A stretch of DNA of 64,000 bases from Amaurobius ferox (taxonomy: Eukaryota > Arthropoda > Arachnida > Araneae > Amaurobiidae): contig OX578146.1 in the NCBI GenBank assembly GCA_951213105.1, positions 50,499,275 to 50,563,274 of the forward strand, in the 5' to 3' direction. Shown here piece after piece: positions 12,110-23,982 of this stretch. Numbering within the stretch: position 1 is the first letter of the stretch; each line of letters opens with the position of its first letter. Below the pieces are notes generated by a model. It had not been told where the DNA came from. It saw nothing but the letters and a program-made list of their open reading frames with translations, and made no database searches. A program made the position numbers and the translations under genes.

Positions 12110-12950
12110 CTACTTTTTTATAAATTTGTTTACAAACGGAATCAGGTGGTTTTACTCTTCACATCTGCCCTTGAAGATAATTGCGAATAACAAGAACAGA
12201 GATTCTTAAACTTCTTTTTGGGAGCATTAATATTTTACTAGAATGTCTTGAATAACAATGTGCATTTAGAATAGCATAGAAATTTGTACATGATTGTGAA
12301 TTTTATGTTTCCTTATATTATTTATAACAAAGAACGGCGGGTAATCTTCTACTTATACACGGACATACGTATTTTTTCATCTACAAGAATGAATGTAGTA
12401 CCGGTACATCTTCTCATACAATGTTAGAGCTTTCATTTTGGCATTTATTGGCGTCACTAACGGCTTTCAGGTTTAAAGATTATTAATGTTTTCAATTTAT
12501 TACGTTATCTGATATTTTTGGTCAAAGATTTTTATCACTCATAAATTGTAGACTGGTAATCTTCTACTAATACACCGGTATATCTTCTAATATTCGAGTC
12601 GAGAATATAAGTAGTATGTGTATATCCTCTAATACAAGTTTAGTGCTACATGTTTGGCATACATTCATTTAATTTCATGTTTTTTGTAAATTTGTTCACA
12701 ATCGAGACCAGGATATTTCATTCTTCAGATCTTCCTGTGAAGATATAATTTTGTATAGCAAGAACGGAGATTCTTAAACTTCTTTTTTAGGGGCATTACT
12801 TTAAATGTATTAATAGAATGCTCTGAATAACAATATCATTTAGAATATTATAGGAATTTGCACATGATTGGGAATTTTAAGTTTTTTAATGATATATTCC
12901 GCACGAAGAACGGGCATACTGCTAGTGAAGAAATAAATTTTTAAATTGTA
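12110..12950. repeat. diverged tandem duplication (~570-bp offset)
   Basis: About 12,110-12,360 and 12,690-12,950 share AGATTCTTAAACTTCTTTTT, GAATAACAAT and a following ACGAAGAACGG motif in the same order. The ending GAACGGGCATACTGCTAGT could be a Helitron-style 3' end, with a TC-type 5' start near 11,082, but no hairpin was confirmed. Confidence 0.45.
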
Positions 12951-12993
12951 AAATCTTTGTTAATAACACATAAAATGACTCAGTTTTCGAGTT

Positions 12994-13262
12994 TATTAGT
13001 CGAAAGCCCAGGCCGTCCAACTCATCCGAAGACTAAGAGCAGCAGTTTGGGCGGCCGGTCGAGTTTATTAGTGAAAGCCCCAGGCCGTCCGACTCGTCCA
13101 GAGGACTTGGAGTATCTATTTGGACGACCGGGAAGGAATTTATTTTTAAGGACCGGGAAGAAGACCGGGATTTTTAAGACCGGGATGGAAGAAGACCGGG
13201 AAGGACCGGGATTTTTAAGGACCGGGTTTTATTTATTAAGGACCGGGAAGAAGTTTATTAGT
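12994..13262. repeat. SINE-tail pieces and a GACCGGGA-rich minisatellite
   Basis: Two tail-only SINE relatives are followed by irregular reiterations of AAGGACCGGGAAGAAGACC and GGGATTTTTAAG between about 13,135 and 13,260. A 140-codon open frame crosses this area and is repeat-derived. Confidence 0.6.
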
Positions 13263-14058
13263 GTAAAACTTTATAAAACTTTCTTGCAGAAAGCAGGCAT
13301 AGGACAATTATGTGACTACATATGTTTTGAGGGCGTTTTGAGTCCTCTTCTTTGGGGAAAATATAGTGTGCATTTTTAACAACTGTTAAGAAACAAGGGT
13401 TGGTTGAAAGCGCGCACCCGAGGATGAGGTAGATCTGAAAACTCCTTCGAAACAATTGTACTCACCTACTCGTTCTATGCCTGCTTTCATCAAGGAAAGT
13501 ATTAGAAAGTGTTATTCTCACTTGGTGTAAGTAAACAAATGTATGTATATATGTATATATAAAATAGTGTACTGCTGTATATTAATTACTTCTAGTACTC
13601 TGGTGTGTTTTTCGTGTGTCACTGGCTGAAAAGTGATTTTTAATGTATAAAGTGCTATGCATCAACAAATTCAGTTGAAGGTTTATATTTCTTGTTTTTA
13701 GTACAGGAATTTAGTATAAAACAAATGCTTTTTCGATCTCCTGTTATTCCATGGTATTTTCATGTCGTAATCAGCAGATATGTATTTATTTTAGCATTCG
13801 CATTTCATTACGCTTCTGACATGCTTGGCTTTTTTTTTATTCCTTTATTTCATGGATAGATTTTTTTAAATGTAAATATTATGTACATTTCAGACTTACC
13901 ATTTTTGATATTAGAGTATTGTTCCTCTGGAATCATGGGTGTACTTTCAAGTGGCACTAATATGCTTAAACGGAACAATATACAGCGAATAGCTCTGTAA
14001 CTATCATACGAAAGCACTTAGACAAATGTCAGATACAATAAAACAGCAATTAAAAGCT
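13263..14058. other. intergenic DNA, no gene seen
   Basis: Low-complexity AT-rich sequence with a TATGTATATATG stretch near 13,541-13,560. Nothing supported. Confidence 0.5.
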
Positions 14059-14293
14059 CAGCTAATCAGTGGCGAATTAAGATTCCGGCGAACCTGGAGA
14101 ATGCCGAGGGTCTCGCATCCCAGGGGGTCCTCATTTTGAAAGAAAAATAAGAGTAAAAAATCTTTACGGAAAACAAAAATTGCCTTTAAAGATTTTTAAT
14201 AATCAAGAAGGAACTAAAAACCAACTCGAAAATGAATCCCCAAAAGTGGATTTAAAGTGTTTGTATTCGTATTTATGTGGAGGAATCTTAAGG

Positions 14294-15047
14294 GTGAGCG
14301 TCAGTAAATCTTCTGCCCTATCCGCGCTTTGTTAACTTTCGCGGCACACATTTTTCGCCGAAATTCTGCTCAAACAGTTGCGAAATATTTTCTGAAAGAT
14401 AAATGCAATGCTTAGATTACATTAAAACTAAATTTAATACCCAATAAAACATAGAATATATTTTTTATTTTAATATTTTTGGTGCTGCCATCTGTTGTAA
14501 TTTAATTCATACCGATTATTTTTATTTTTTGATGAACAATTTTAAATGTCTATTCCTTCTAATACAGTATTAAATACAACAACAGGTCTTATATAATAAT
14601 GCCACAATCACGGAAAGGTAATTTCTCGTTCTATAAATTTGATAAGGGGATCTGAATGTATACATCACTGAGGACTGCAGTTTTGTCTTCAAGTCCAAGT
14701 TCAGTTACGTTTCCGTGATTGTGGCATTATTATATATGATCTGTTGTTGTATTTAATAGCGTATTAGAAGGAATAGACATTTAAAAATGTTCATTAAAAA
14801 ATAAAAAAAAGTCGGTTTGAAATTAAATTACGACAAAAGATGGCAGCACCAAAAATATTTTGAATTAAAATAAAAAATATATTCTATGTTTTATTGGGTT
14901 TTAAATTTAGTTTTAATATAATCTAAGCATTGCATTTTATCTATCAGAAAATATTTCGCAACTGTTTGAGTAGAATTTCGGCGAAAAATGTGTGCCGCGA
15001 AAGTTGACAATACGCGGATAGGGCAGAAGATTTAGTGACGCTTACCT
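14294..15047. repeat. ~750-bp palindrome (fold-back element)
   Basis: The left arm (about 14,294-14,628) and right arm (about 14,706-15,047) are inverted copies. Shared landmarks include TTCGGCGAAAAATGTGTGCC in the right arm and its inverse in the left, and ATGCCACAATCACGGAAA and its inverse around a ~75-bp centre. It is inserted inside the hAT element just before the transposase remnant. Confidence 0.85.
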
Positions 15048-15050
15048 TTA

Positions 15051-15250
15051 TTTCAAGCATTTCCAAATGTTGAAATCGTACTGCGTACTTATCTGTGTTT
15101 GATGATCTCCAACGCTAGTGGGGAAAGGTCATTCTCTAAATTAAAATTAATCATAAACAACTTAAGAAGAGTAAGGACTGAAAAGAGAGGCTAAATCATC
15201 TGTCACTTCTTGGCATTGAGAACGTTGTTAATACGTTAGATTGATGTTAT
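15051..15250 (+). pseudogene. hAT transposase C-terminal dimerisation domain remnant
   Basis: The plus strand encodes a short hAT-C type segment with the diagnostic ASGERSFSKLKLIINNLRR core, preceded by an FP-x-VEIVLRTYL stretch. The frame then breaks around 15,190 and the next conserved block continues in another frame. In hAT transposases this domain mediates dimerisation. Only ~60 codons remain, the rest having been lost or displaced by the adjacent palindrome. It shares the orientation of the surrounding hAT element and could be its own transposase. Confidence 0.75.
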
Positions 15251-15505
15251 TGATGCTTTTGCTGCAGCAAAAGCCGGAAAACGTCCCATGTAAAGTACCC
15301 TAAGAAATTTTAGTTCTTTCCTTAGTATTGTGCTGTAATATCGATATTTACCGCACAGTTTAACAAATAAAAATCTGATGTGGGCAGCACATGACTTTCC
15401 CTGTAGACTTATATTAACGTTCTCTTTATTTTAACTAAATTTATTTCACTTTTAATTCAATTTTCGTTCTCATGCGGTAACCGGGCTTATTTTCAAAGGT
15501 GGCGT

Positions 15506-16131
15506 AGGGAAAGTACGAAAAACTAAACTATCTCGAGAACGGCTAGTCCTAGTGTAATGGGGTTGGTCTTATTCTTTTCGTCGTTAAAAATTACGTATTA
15601 AATCAGCATTTAGTGGATATATTTGAGTATACCCAGTTCTTCAGTTTAGATTTTGATGATTTTTGCGGGCCATTTTGTAAGAAAAGGCAGGTTATTTTTT
15701 TCCGAATCGTACCAAAATCTAATCAGCACCAGGATGGCCCACAAGTGACTCATCTGCCGAATTTTGTGAAATTTGGTCCAGTAGTTTTTTAGCTAGAGTG
15801 GATACAAGCTTTTGCGGGCCATTTCGCACAAAAAGGCGGGTTCTTTTATTCCGAATTGTACCCAAAACTAATTAGCACCAGCCCCGCCCACAAGTGACTA
15901 ACCTACCAAATTTTGTGAAATTCGGTCCATTAGTTTTTCAGTTAGAGTGAATACAAAATCTGCACAGACAGACACACAGACAGACAGACAGACACACAGA
16001 CGTCACGTTAAAAATGGTTTTTTCGTATTCTAGAGGTCTTGAAACGTGTAGATTCGTTGAAAACTCGAGTTGTGATTTTCGGCATGATTCCAATACTTTC
16101 CCTATGCATTACCATGTATTGCAGGGAAAGT
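15506..16131 (-). repeat. dispersed repeat family, copy 2
   Basis: Inverse of the 6,570-7,200 copy. It contains GACAGACAGACAGACACACA reiterations (inverse of the GTCTGTC block) and ends with CATTACCATGTATTGCAGGG. It is nested within the hAT element. Confidence 0.75.
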
Positions 16132-16422
16132 AAAAATGGATAATATTTAAAAATTTGTATCGTTCAATATTTTCATAAAATATTACTATTCTCATTTTAA
16201 TTTAATTTCTGTTCAAACTTTTGGGTGCAAATATTTCAAGTATGTTTATTGGATGAAAAAAAAAAGCATAGCAAGATTTGTATAGAGCAAATATTCAACG
16301 TGTTTATTTTTAAGTACTTTTCTTTTCTTTTCTAAACTGGCTTTTGGGGAGGGAAGGGGGAGGGCCTTTCGGAAACGATCGCCGGGGGTCACACTCTCCC
16401 ATGACTCGCCACTGCAGCTAAT

Positions 16423-17655
16423 TCGCAAAATAGCCGATACTATACTCAAAACACTGACGTATCTTACATTTCAATTTATCTCACGTTGACTACTTCCAAC
16501 TGAAAGATGCGTCATTTTACATACTCTCCGTAAAAATATTTCTAGAAAGGGTTCATATTTTCAAGAATATTTGATAGTTCGAGAAAGTTTTAGTATATTC
16601 GAAAACTCGCCAAAAGTTGCTAAATTGGCGATGAATCGTCAAACGTAGCACTCATGCTCCGAAAAGTATAGCAACCTTACTTTCATGTACTAGGAAAGGC
16701 TGCCTGCGAAGGTCGTTTTTTGCTTGGAGATAGGCAATATGCATTTTATGTATTCGTAACAGTATTAATATCAGTAATTATTTATATTTTTATAATTTTA
16801 TTAGTAGAATAGTAATTTTACTGAGGGAAAAGGAAAAATTCGTGGAGCGGTTGCAAGGTAAATTGCAAAATTTAAAAGGTTTTTAGCAAAATAACAACAA
16901 CAACAAAAAAAAAACCACTTATTTTTATCTAAAACTGATTGATAGAATTTACAGGGCGTTTACTTGCATCGTTCTCCTTAAGGTATTGCACATTTTTTAT
17001 TGAAAATGAAAAAAATATATATTAAACAAGCTCATTATTATCAGAGTGAATGGTCTCTCAGCAGGATCGCTAATAGAAATTGTAGGTGCTCTAGACACAT
17101 TTATCACGTCCCCTCCCCTTCCATATTTGATTTTCTATCTTTTGAAAATTTTTAATATTTTCTCCAGCCTCAAAAAGAAAATATTGGAGGTCCGGGCTCC
17201 CTCTGGATCCTCCTCCCCACTATAATGGCGTGCGTTCCCCTTATGGGAGATCCGGCTTTCAATTATAATTAAATAGACAGTGTAGTTTAGAATCTCAATC
17301 TACCGCTAATCGTTCTCGAGAAAATATAAATTTTACGATTTTCACGGAAAGCGTGATATCTCTGGAAAGAATCAGATGATTTCCAAGAAAGAATCAAACA
17401 ATTAAATTCGTTTTATTGGTAGAACAACGAGACTAATTTTATGCTGCGAGATTTAAAAAAAAATAATAATTTTAATAGATACCTTTTAAACAGGCACTTA
17501 TGGTTAAAAAATATTCATTGATTTACATTAATTAGATGCATGTTGATTAAATAAATACGTTTTATAACATTACTATGGAAATATATATCTTTGTAAACTC
17601 ATTAATACTTTTAAAAATGCAAAATAAAAAGATTCGTGTCACACGTGAGCCTTCT
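16423..17655. other. intergenic DNA, no gene seen
   Basis: AT-rich. A stretch at 17,085-17,250 shares short words with 4,740-4,830 and 9,210-9,330, probably old dispersed repeats. Confidence 0.45.
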
Positions 17656-17727
17656 GTACCCACCAGGTTTCGAACCTGGGACCTTCTGCGTGTTAGGCAG
17701 ATGTGATAACCACTACACCATGGGTAC
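17656..17727 (-). tRNA. tRNA-Val(AAC), isolated gene
   Basis: Reads GTACCCATGGTGTAGTGG from its 5' end; GTACCCA pairs with TGGGTAC. The anticodon loop is CTAACAC (anticodon AAC) and the T arm is CCAGGTTCGAACCTGG with a good B box. A TTTTT run about 25 nt downstream could stop Pol III. It lies 3.4 kb outside the array in unrelated flanks yet matches the array consensus, so it may be the founder or an escaped copy. Confidence 0.92.
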
Positions 17728-20425
17728 TTATGTTGATAGTCGAAAAGAAGAATCTGGCAAATTTTCATTAAAATGAATGTTTGTATTTTCTTCTCATAGA
17801 TGGCGCTTTATCACTACGCCCAGCTCAGTTTTGTAGATCAGGCAGATGCTTGATTTTGCGAATGAGAAATTAAGATTTGAGAAATTAATGCAAAATTAAG
17901 ACGTTATTATAATGTGGAAGAAAACTATATATAGACGTAAAAATATAATCGTAAAATTAACCGTTTGTTTACGCATGCGAATTAATGATTAATGCTTGAA
18001 TTTGTAAATGTTTTACAGTGCCAGCAACTTTATTTGGTACCTGGTGTGAAGTAATTTTGACGGCGCCTCTTCTCTTATATGGTACATCCAAGTACGTATC
18101 CAGAAATTTCATTTCGAGCGGGGGGGAGGGGGGGGGGGGTCCAAGGTATAGGGAACTTTCGATCCAAAAAAAAAGGCAAGGAGATGTGGCGTCTCCGTTT
18201 TATGAACCTTACAGTTTTATGAAGATAAGCTAACATATCGTTACGAACATGTAACATACTTACTGTGGGGAGGGGACGGACCCTTTTGAGAAACAGAAGG
18301 GGGTAAGCACCTTTACGGGCAGTCATTCCTACTAGATCAATTCAGAGTTGCTATGTTTGATGACTCGTGATATTGTTGTCATATTTGGCGAGTTTTGGAA
18401 GATTCGAGAATTTTCTCGGAGATACCTGACACACGCATCTTCTTTTATTATGCAAGAATATATATTTATATATTCTATATTAGAAAATAAACTTTTCGGA
18501 AAATTTATAAATCGAAAGAATAAAGAATTTTTAAACAGATTTTTGTTGCGCACTCACAGTAATCACTGCGCCAACTCCAGGAGTTTCACCAGACTGTGAA
18601 ACGCTGGTATAGGTGACAATGTCATACCGTTGCCTCCCCCCACAACTTTTTATTGCCCCAGCACGGGGGCCTTTTACTTAGCAAATGCGCTGTTGGAATT
18701 ATAATCTTCAATGCGACGTTATTTTTCAACAATGTAAATTGCAAATGATTACTACTAAATGTTTAGATTTCCTTTGGTCACGAACTGTAAGCACTTTAGT
18801 CTGTCTTCAGTGCAAAGACGATGTCCTCCTATCAGTACTTGATCACAAAATCATGAACAACTATTTTAACTTGCGACAGAAGGCCACACGACACATATAC
18901 GCTGCTATTTCGCACTAACAAAAAAGCATTGTTTTGTAATCCGGTTGATCGACACCTACGGAGGACGACCGGAGAAGAAAAAAAAAAAAAAAAAACGAGA
19001 AATGAATAAGAATATTAAAATGACCTGTCACTATTTGTAAATGGAGAAGATGAACACAACGCATGGAAGTCAAAAGAACGAGAATGAGGAAAGTGTGATG
19101 TTTATAGAACTCACAAGGAAAACATTGTTCTAAACTTCTAAAAAAAAAAAAAAATCTGAATTATAATTTTGAGGTATTATAATTCCATTGAAAAATTTAA
19201 TTTCGGAAATCAAGTGTTTTTCAAAAATATGTTTTTATCACAGTTTGAAAATATTTCAACTATTTTGCGTTAATTGACACTCTAATTTATACTATTTTGC
19301 GGAATTCGCAACACAGAAAGAACAGCAGTATCAGTTTTTTTTCCAAAAGACTTTTTTTTACTGCACAAGAGGGCACTAAACATATAAATCGCAATGGGAG
19401 GAGAGGTTGATACTTGGCATGAAATCTAAGCTTTAATGCTGAATTGCTGAACTGGCAGCCTCCAAATACGGATAATTCTTAGATGGCATATTTAAAATTA
19501 ACTAAATCACCCGGCAACACTAAAAAAAAAGAAACAGCTTTTAACGTAGACTTTTTTTTTTAATTTGAATTTTTATGTGAACATTGGCTGCTAAAGAATG
19601 AGAAATGCTATAAAATTATTTTTACGGCGTCGTTTTGAAGTTACGGAGGTAGTGACAAACCATGGATTTAAATCGAAGGGATTTTAGAGCTATGGTTTAT
19701 AGTGGAGTATTTAAGTGCTGTTTGACTGTATAATTTCCATTCATTAAAGATACAAATTCGTACATCGTATATCTTTGAGAAAAAACTTAGAAAGAGCATA
19801 CTATTTTTTAGATCTTTACTTTGGTTTATTAATGTATTTATTATTTGTTTATTGCTTGCAATGAAAGACAGTTATGGCAATAATCACTACATTGTAGGGT
19901 AACAACACGTTTGAAATTAATTTATTAGGTATTGGCAAGCTACGTGTACTGAATGTTCATGATTTTCTCACCTTGTTTGCAGTCTATCCTTGGAAAACTC
20001 TATAACTTCATTCTTATGAGCAATGTAAAATCTATCCGTATTGCGCTTTTTATACCCTCATTCGTCTTTAGGTATGAAATGCGCCAGAAATGTCTTTAGG
20101 AAAAAAAAAATTCGCTTGACTGAAAAGTACTTTTGCAGCATTTGAAGATTCCACAATCCAAGTCAAAATGCATGCTATTAAGAAGTGGTTAAAGAGAATA
20201 TTTGAACAAAAATCAGACTTCAAATCCGTTTGAAAATGTATTGAAAGATCTTAGAGTGTTGCTTGCACATATTTTTGCATTTTAGGGTGCGAAAATTATA
20301 ATTCTTAAACGGACACACAGATTTCCATGATGTTAATTATTTAACTTTTTTACATAAAACTATTTGATAGCTATTTTATGCAAGATGTTCGAAAAAGAGG
20401 GTAACATGCTGTCATCATCTAAGAT
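17728..20425. other. intergenic DNA, no gene seen
   Basis: Contains a G-rich run (18,118-18,140) and several poly(A) stretches (18,976-18,994, 19,140-19,154). A CCTACGGAGGACGACCGGAG motif before a poly(A) at 18,955-18,995 may be a SINE tail. Nothing coding is supported. Confidence 0.45.
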
Positions 20426-20641
20426 TTAAAAATATTCATTTTTAACACTGGAATGCCAACTTATGATCAAAGGTGTTCGTCCACCAAATGTTATACCACC
20501 CCAAATCATGATACCACATAGGGGTGCTGTGTGGCGACTGATAGAAAAAGCTTCCTGGTGGCGCCAGTACTTACTGCCATCTAGCATACCAAAACAGAAA
20601 TGTGATATATCCGTGAACAGAATGTTTCGCAATTCTGTCAA
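20426..20641 (-). pseudogene. Tc1-like transposase fragment
   Basis: The minus strand encodes LFTDISHFCFGMLDGSKYW and then APLCGIMIWGGITFGGRTPL. This corresponds to the central catalytic part of Tc1-type DDE transposases, around the second aspartate (FTD) and the conserved WGGI block. About 70 codons remain, with no start, no C-terminal glutamate block and no inverted repeats nearby. It is a dead fragment. Confidence 0.7.
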
Positions 20642-21160
20642 CTACTTGCTTCTCATTTGACACCATTGGAAGCGATGTAACCGGTGAAGATGTTGAAACG
20701 GTAGTTATCGAAAAAGTCGTCTACCTCGGAGTCCTGCGTCAAGCAAACGATTTCGAATTGTTTGCGTCGAAACCACGTTACATGTAGTGTGGGATTAATG
20801 TCATTGTAACACGGTTGCTGTGGTAAATGGCTCCCGCGCAACGCTTCTCAAAAGCATACCATCTTCACATTGTGTTAGTGTTAACAACTAAAACATGTGT
20901 ACACATGTTGCATGCGAAGTAAATGCATTTCTTAGCAATGCACTTTATCTCCTTAATAAAAATTAACACACTTTATCTCCTTAATAAAAATATATCTCCT
21001 TAATAATAATTTCTTAGTACGTCACGGTATCACTTTATCAAAAATTAAATACACCTTTCACTGTTTCCTCGAACAAATATCCTAGAAACACGTATTTAAT
21101 CAGTATTGCATCGGATGGGGAAAATATTATACAAAAGAGATTTCTGTTCATTTAACTAAT

Positions 21161-21232
21161 ATACCCACCAAGTTTCGAACCTGGGACCTTCCGCATGTGA
21201 AGCAGACGTGATAACCACTGCACTATGGGTGC
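21161..21232 (-). pseudogene. tRNA-Val(CAC)-like, acceptor mismatched
   Basis: Anticodon loop TTCACAT, with U33 kept. The 5' end reads GCACCCA and no longer pairs fully with TGGGTAT. Left-margin copy. Confidence 0.6.
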
Positions 21233-21407
21233 ACATAGTGCATAGGAAAGTAAATGAATTTCAAAGCACGGAAATTTATCTTCTGAGAAAAAATTAAATA
21301 TACTGGCCAATGTCCACTGGAACAAATGTCGTAGAAATACGTTTATAAAAAGTATTTCCTCTCATGAAAAAAACATTATACAATATTTACACATATATTT
21401 GCTTTAC

Positions 21408-21479
21408 GTACCCACCAGGCTTAAAACCTGGAATCCTCTGCGTGTAAAGCAGGTGTGATAACCTCTACAAGATGGGTAC
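21408..21479 (-). pseudogene. tRNA-Val(UAC)-like, B box lost
   Basis: T loop reads TTTTAAG instead of TTCGAAC, so the B box is destroyed. The anticodon UAC is still readable. Confidence 0.65.
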
Positions 21480-21660
21480 TAGAATCGAGAGCGAAATGAT
21501 AGCCCTCGCTCACACACTTCTAAATTTGGAATAAATATGTAGTTATCGTAATGAAATACTGGTAGTATTTGTAACAGTAACTGGATCGAATGACCATTGT
21601 AATATATATACGAAACAGTAATTTATATCTAGAGAAGATTAGAATCATCCGTTTCTTCGA

Positions 21661-21735
21661 TATACCCAACAGATTCCGAACATGGCACCTACAGCGTATT
21701 ACGCAGACGTGATAACCACTACACCACGGGCAGCC
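21661..21735 (-). pseudogene. fossil tRNA, early class Q
   Basis: Retains the D-arm words (GATAACCACTACACCA on the plus strand) but has a scrambled anticodon arm. It lacks the insertion seen in the younger class Q fossils and so looks like their ancestor. Confidence 0.55.
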
Positions 21736-21921
21736 ATGCTGAATGGGAAGTAAATGTCCTTCTTAGCACGCCACGGTAACTCCTTATCCAAAATTAAATA
21801 CACCTGCTATGTTTCTTTGAACAAATATCCTAGAAAAACTTACATCTCAGGGCAAAATATTGGGCATTACATCTCATGGGCAAAATATTATACGAAAGAG
21901 ATTTCGTTTCATTTACCTTAT

Positions 21922-21993
21922 GTACACACCAGGTTTCGAACCTGGGAACTTCTGCGTGTTAAACAGACATGACAACCACTACACCATGGGTAC
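21922..21993 (-). tRNA. tRNA-Val(AAC), slightly decayed
   Basis: Anticodon loop TTAACAC. One acceptor mismatch (TGTGTAC at the 3' side); D-arm reads GACAACC on the plus strand. Confidence 0.6.
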
Positions 21994-22387
21994 ACGAGGT
22001 GCATGGAAAATAAATGCATTTATAATCAACTCATTTTATTTTTTTTAAAAATAATTAAATACACTTGCAACATTTTCTTGAACTAATATCGTAGAAATGC
22101 GTTTTCTAAAAAATATTACATCTCATGTTGTATATATTGCACAAAACAGTTTTTGAACATGGAACTTACTGCGTATTAAACAGACGCGATAGCCTCTACT
22201 TCATGAGCAGAAATGCTGAATGGGAAGTAAATCGCTTTCTTAGTACGCCAAGGTAATTCCTAATCAAAAATTAAATACACCTGACAATATTTCCTTGAAC
22301 AAATGCCCTAGAAACACGTATTTAAACAGTATTACATCTCATGGGGGAAATTATTATAAAAAAGTGGCTTCTATTCATTTACTTTAT

Positions 22388-22459
22388 GTACCCATTATGT
22401 TTCGAATCTGGGATCTGCTGCCCGTGAGACAGATGTGATAACCACTACACCTTGGGTAC
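22388..22459 (-). pseudogene. tRNA-Val(CAC)-like, decayed T arm
   Basis: Anticodon loop CTCACGG, with U33 kept unlike the CAC genes of the homogenised units. T stem mispaired. Confidence 0.55.
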
Positions 22460-22641
22460 ACATGGTGCATGGGAAAGTAAATGCATTTCAAAACATGGCA
22501 CATTATCTTCTTAGAAAAAATTAAATACACTGGCCAATGTTCACTGGAACAAATCTCGTAGACATAAGTTTATAAAAAAATATTTCCTGTCATATGGAAA
22601 ACATAATACAATATTAATTTTTACATATATAATTAATTTAT

Positions 22642-22713
22642 GTACCCATAAGTTTTCGAACCTGGAACCATCTGCTTGTTAAGCAGAAATGATAACCACT
22701 AAACCATGCGTAC
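22642..22713 (-). pseudogene. tRNA-Val(AAC)-like, decayed
   Basis: Loop TTAACAA; acceptor mismatch (GTACGCA against TGGGTAC) and altered T stem. Confidence 0.55.
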
Positions 22714-22864
22714 ACGTGGCGCATGGGAAGTAAATGTATTTCTTAGCAAAGCATTCCTTAATAACGCAACGCATCCCTTAATAAAAATTAATTACACTTA
22801 CAACGTTTCCTTGAACAAATGTCGTAGAAATGCGTTTTCTAAAAAATCTCATGTTGAATGAAAC

Positions 22865-22920
22865 AGTTTTCGAACATGGCACCTGCAGTGTATTAATGTT
22901 AACCACTACACCATGGGCAG
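22865..22920 (-). pseudogene. fossil tRNA fragment
   Basis: Only the T-arm remnant TTTTCGAACATGGCACC and the D-arm words survive; the anticodon arm is partly deleted. Confidence 0.45.
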
Positions 22921-22934
22921 TCATGCTGAACTGG

Positions 22935-22998
22935 AAGGTTTCGAACCTGGAACCTTCTGCGTGTTAGGCAGCCGTGATAACCACTACACCATGGGTAC
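22935..22998 (-). pseudogene. tRNA-Val(AAC) lacking the 3' acceptor strand
   Basis: The 5' part, anticodon arm (CTAACAC) and T loop are intact, but the T-arm end and TGGGTAC are replaced by unrelated sequence, apparently by a recombination joint. Confidence 0.65.
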
Positions 22999-23177
22999 AT
23001 GATGTTCATGGAAATAAATGCATTTTTTAACAACGGACTTTATCTCCTTTATAGAAATTAGATGCACTTGCAACGTTTCCTTGACCAAATGCTGTAGAAA
23101 TTTTTTTAAAAGAATTATTAGATATCATTAGAGAATAAAATATACAATAATAATTCTGACACATATCTTTGATTCAT

Positions 23178-23249
23178 GTACCCACCAGGTTTCGAACCTG
23201 GGACCTTCTGCGCATAAAGCACATGTGATAACCTCTACAACATGGGTAT
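23178..23249 (-). pseudogene. tRNA-Val-derived copy with anticodon UAU
   Basis: The loop reads TTTATGC, so one substitution turned the valine anticodon UAC into UAU (isoleucine box). The acceptor stem is also mismatched (ATACCCA). Probably dead. Confidence 0.55.
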
Positions 23250-23423
23250 ACAAGAAGAGCGCAATATGACTGTCCTCAATCGGATACATCAAAATTTAGA
23301 ATAAATATGTAGTTAACTTAATGAAATATTGTCAAGTATTGGTTGTTTTGGTGGCCATATTCCACGAATTATAATAGAAACTACATGAGGATTGAACGGT
23401 AATGTTGCAGTTTAAGGCTTTTT

Positions 23424-23496
23424 CTCCCACCAGTTTTAGAGTATAAAACTTTCTGCGGGTTAAGCAGTTGAGATAACAAATACAGCATTTGCGCAC
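23424..23496 (-). pseudogene. fossil tRNA class P (representative of 22)
   Basis: A ~73-nt decayed tRNA with a TCTGCGGGT-AAGCAG anticodon-arm remnant and GATAACCATTACAGCATTTG in place of the D arm and acceptor. Other copies start at 24157, 25224, 26456, 27271, 28086, 29317, 31030, 32262, 33077, 33892, 35355, 52676, 53908, 55391, 56206, 57438, 58253, 60238, 61053, 63038 and 63853. Each holds a fixed slot in the repeat unit, so the fossil is copied with the array although it cannot work. Confidence 0.75.
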
Positions 23497-23659
23497 TTTT
23501 CAAAAATGAATAAAAATATATCTATTAACAGAACATTTCTTTTGAAAAATGTAAAACGAATCAGGAGCTGTAACTGTATAGAATGGTCATTGAAGTATAT
23601 ATACGAAACAGTAATTTATATCAAGAGAAGAATGAAATCACCCATTTCTCCGATATATT

Positions 23660-23747
23660 GTACCCAGCAGTTTCCGAACATGGAACCTATTGCGAATGAA
23701 TCAGACGTGATAACCATTGTTCTAAAAACACTACACCACGGGCAGCC
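23660..23747 (-). pseudogene. fossil tRNA class Q (representative of 12)
   Basis: About 90 nt. A CAGTTTCCGAACATGGAACC T-arm remnant is followed by a D arm split by ~18 extra nt (ATTGTTCTAATAAAACAC), ending CGGGCAGCC. Other copies start at 25457, 28319, 29550, 31263, 34125, 52909, 54141, 56439, 58486 and 61286; the version at 21661 lacks the insertion. Confidence 0.7.
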
Positions 23748-23910
23748 ATGCTGAATGGGAAGTTAATGTCCTCCACGGTAATTCCCTAACAAAAATTAAA
23801 CACACCTTCAACAGTGTCCTTGAACAAATATCCTAGAAACACGTATTTAATCAGTATTACATCGGATGGGGAAATATTATACAAAAGAGATTTCTATTCA
23901 GTTATATTAC

Positions 23911-23982
23911 GTACCCACCAGGTTTCGAACCTGGGGCCTTCTGCGTGTAAAGCAGATGTTATAAACTCTACACCATGGGTAC
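23911..23982 (-). pseudogene. tRNA-Val(UAC)-like, A box altered
   Basis: T arm and UAC loop intact; the D arm reads ATAAACTCTAC on the plus strand, which damages the A box. The same variant recurs at 29071. Confidence 0.6.

Larger units (their letters stand above)
14067..16414. mobile_element. hAT transposon remnant with exact target duplication
   Basis: Starts CAGTGGCGAATTAAG and ends ACTCGCCACTG, matching hAT inverted termini. The 8-bp sequence CAGCTAAT flanks it at 14,059-14,066 and 16,415-16,422, which is the hAT signature. Inside are a ~750-bp palindrome, a transposase C-terminal remnant and a copy of the 630-bp dispersed repeat, so later insertions have broken it. Confidence 0.85.

Noticed and set aside
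12957..13379. 140-codon open frame
   Set aside because: Built from SINE-tail pieces and the GACCGGGA minisatellite.
20653..20841. 62-codon open frame upstream of the Tc1 fragment
   Set aside because: No transposase motif recognised, so not joined to the Tc1 remnant.
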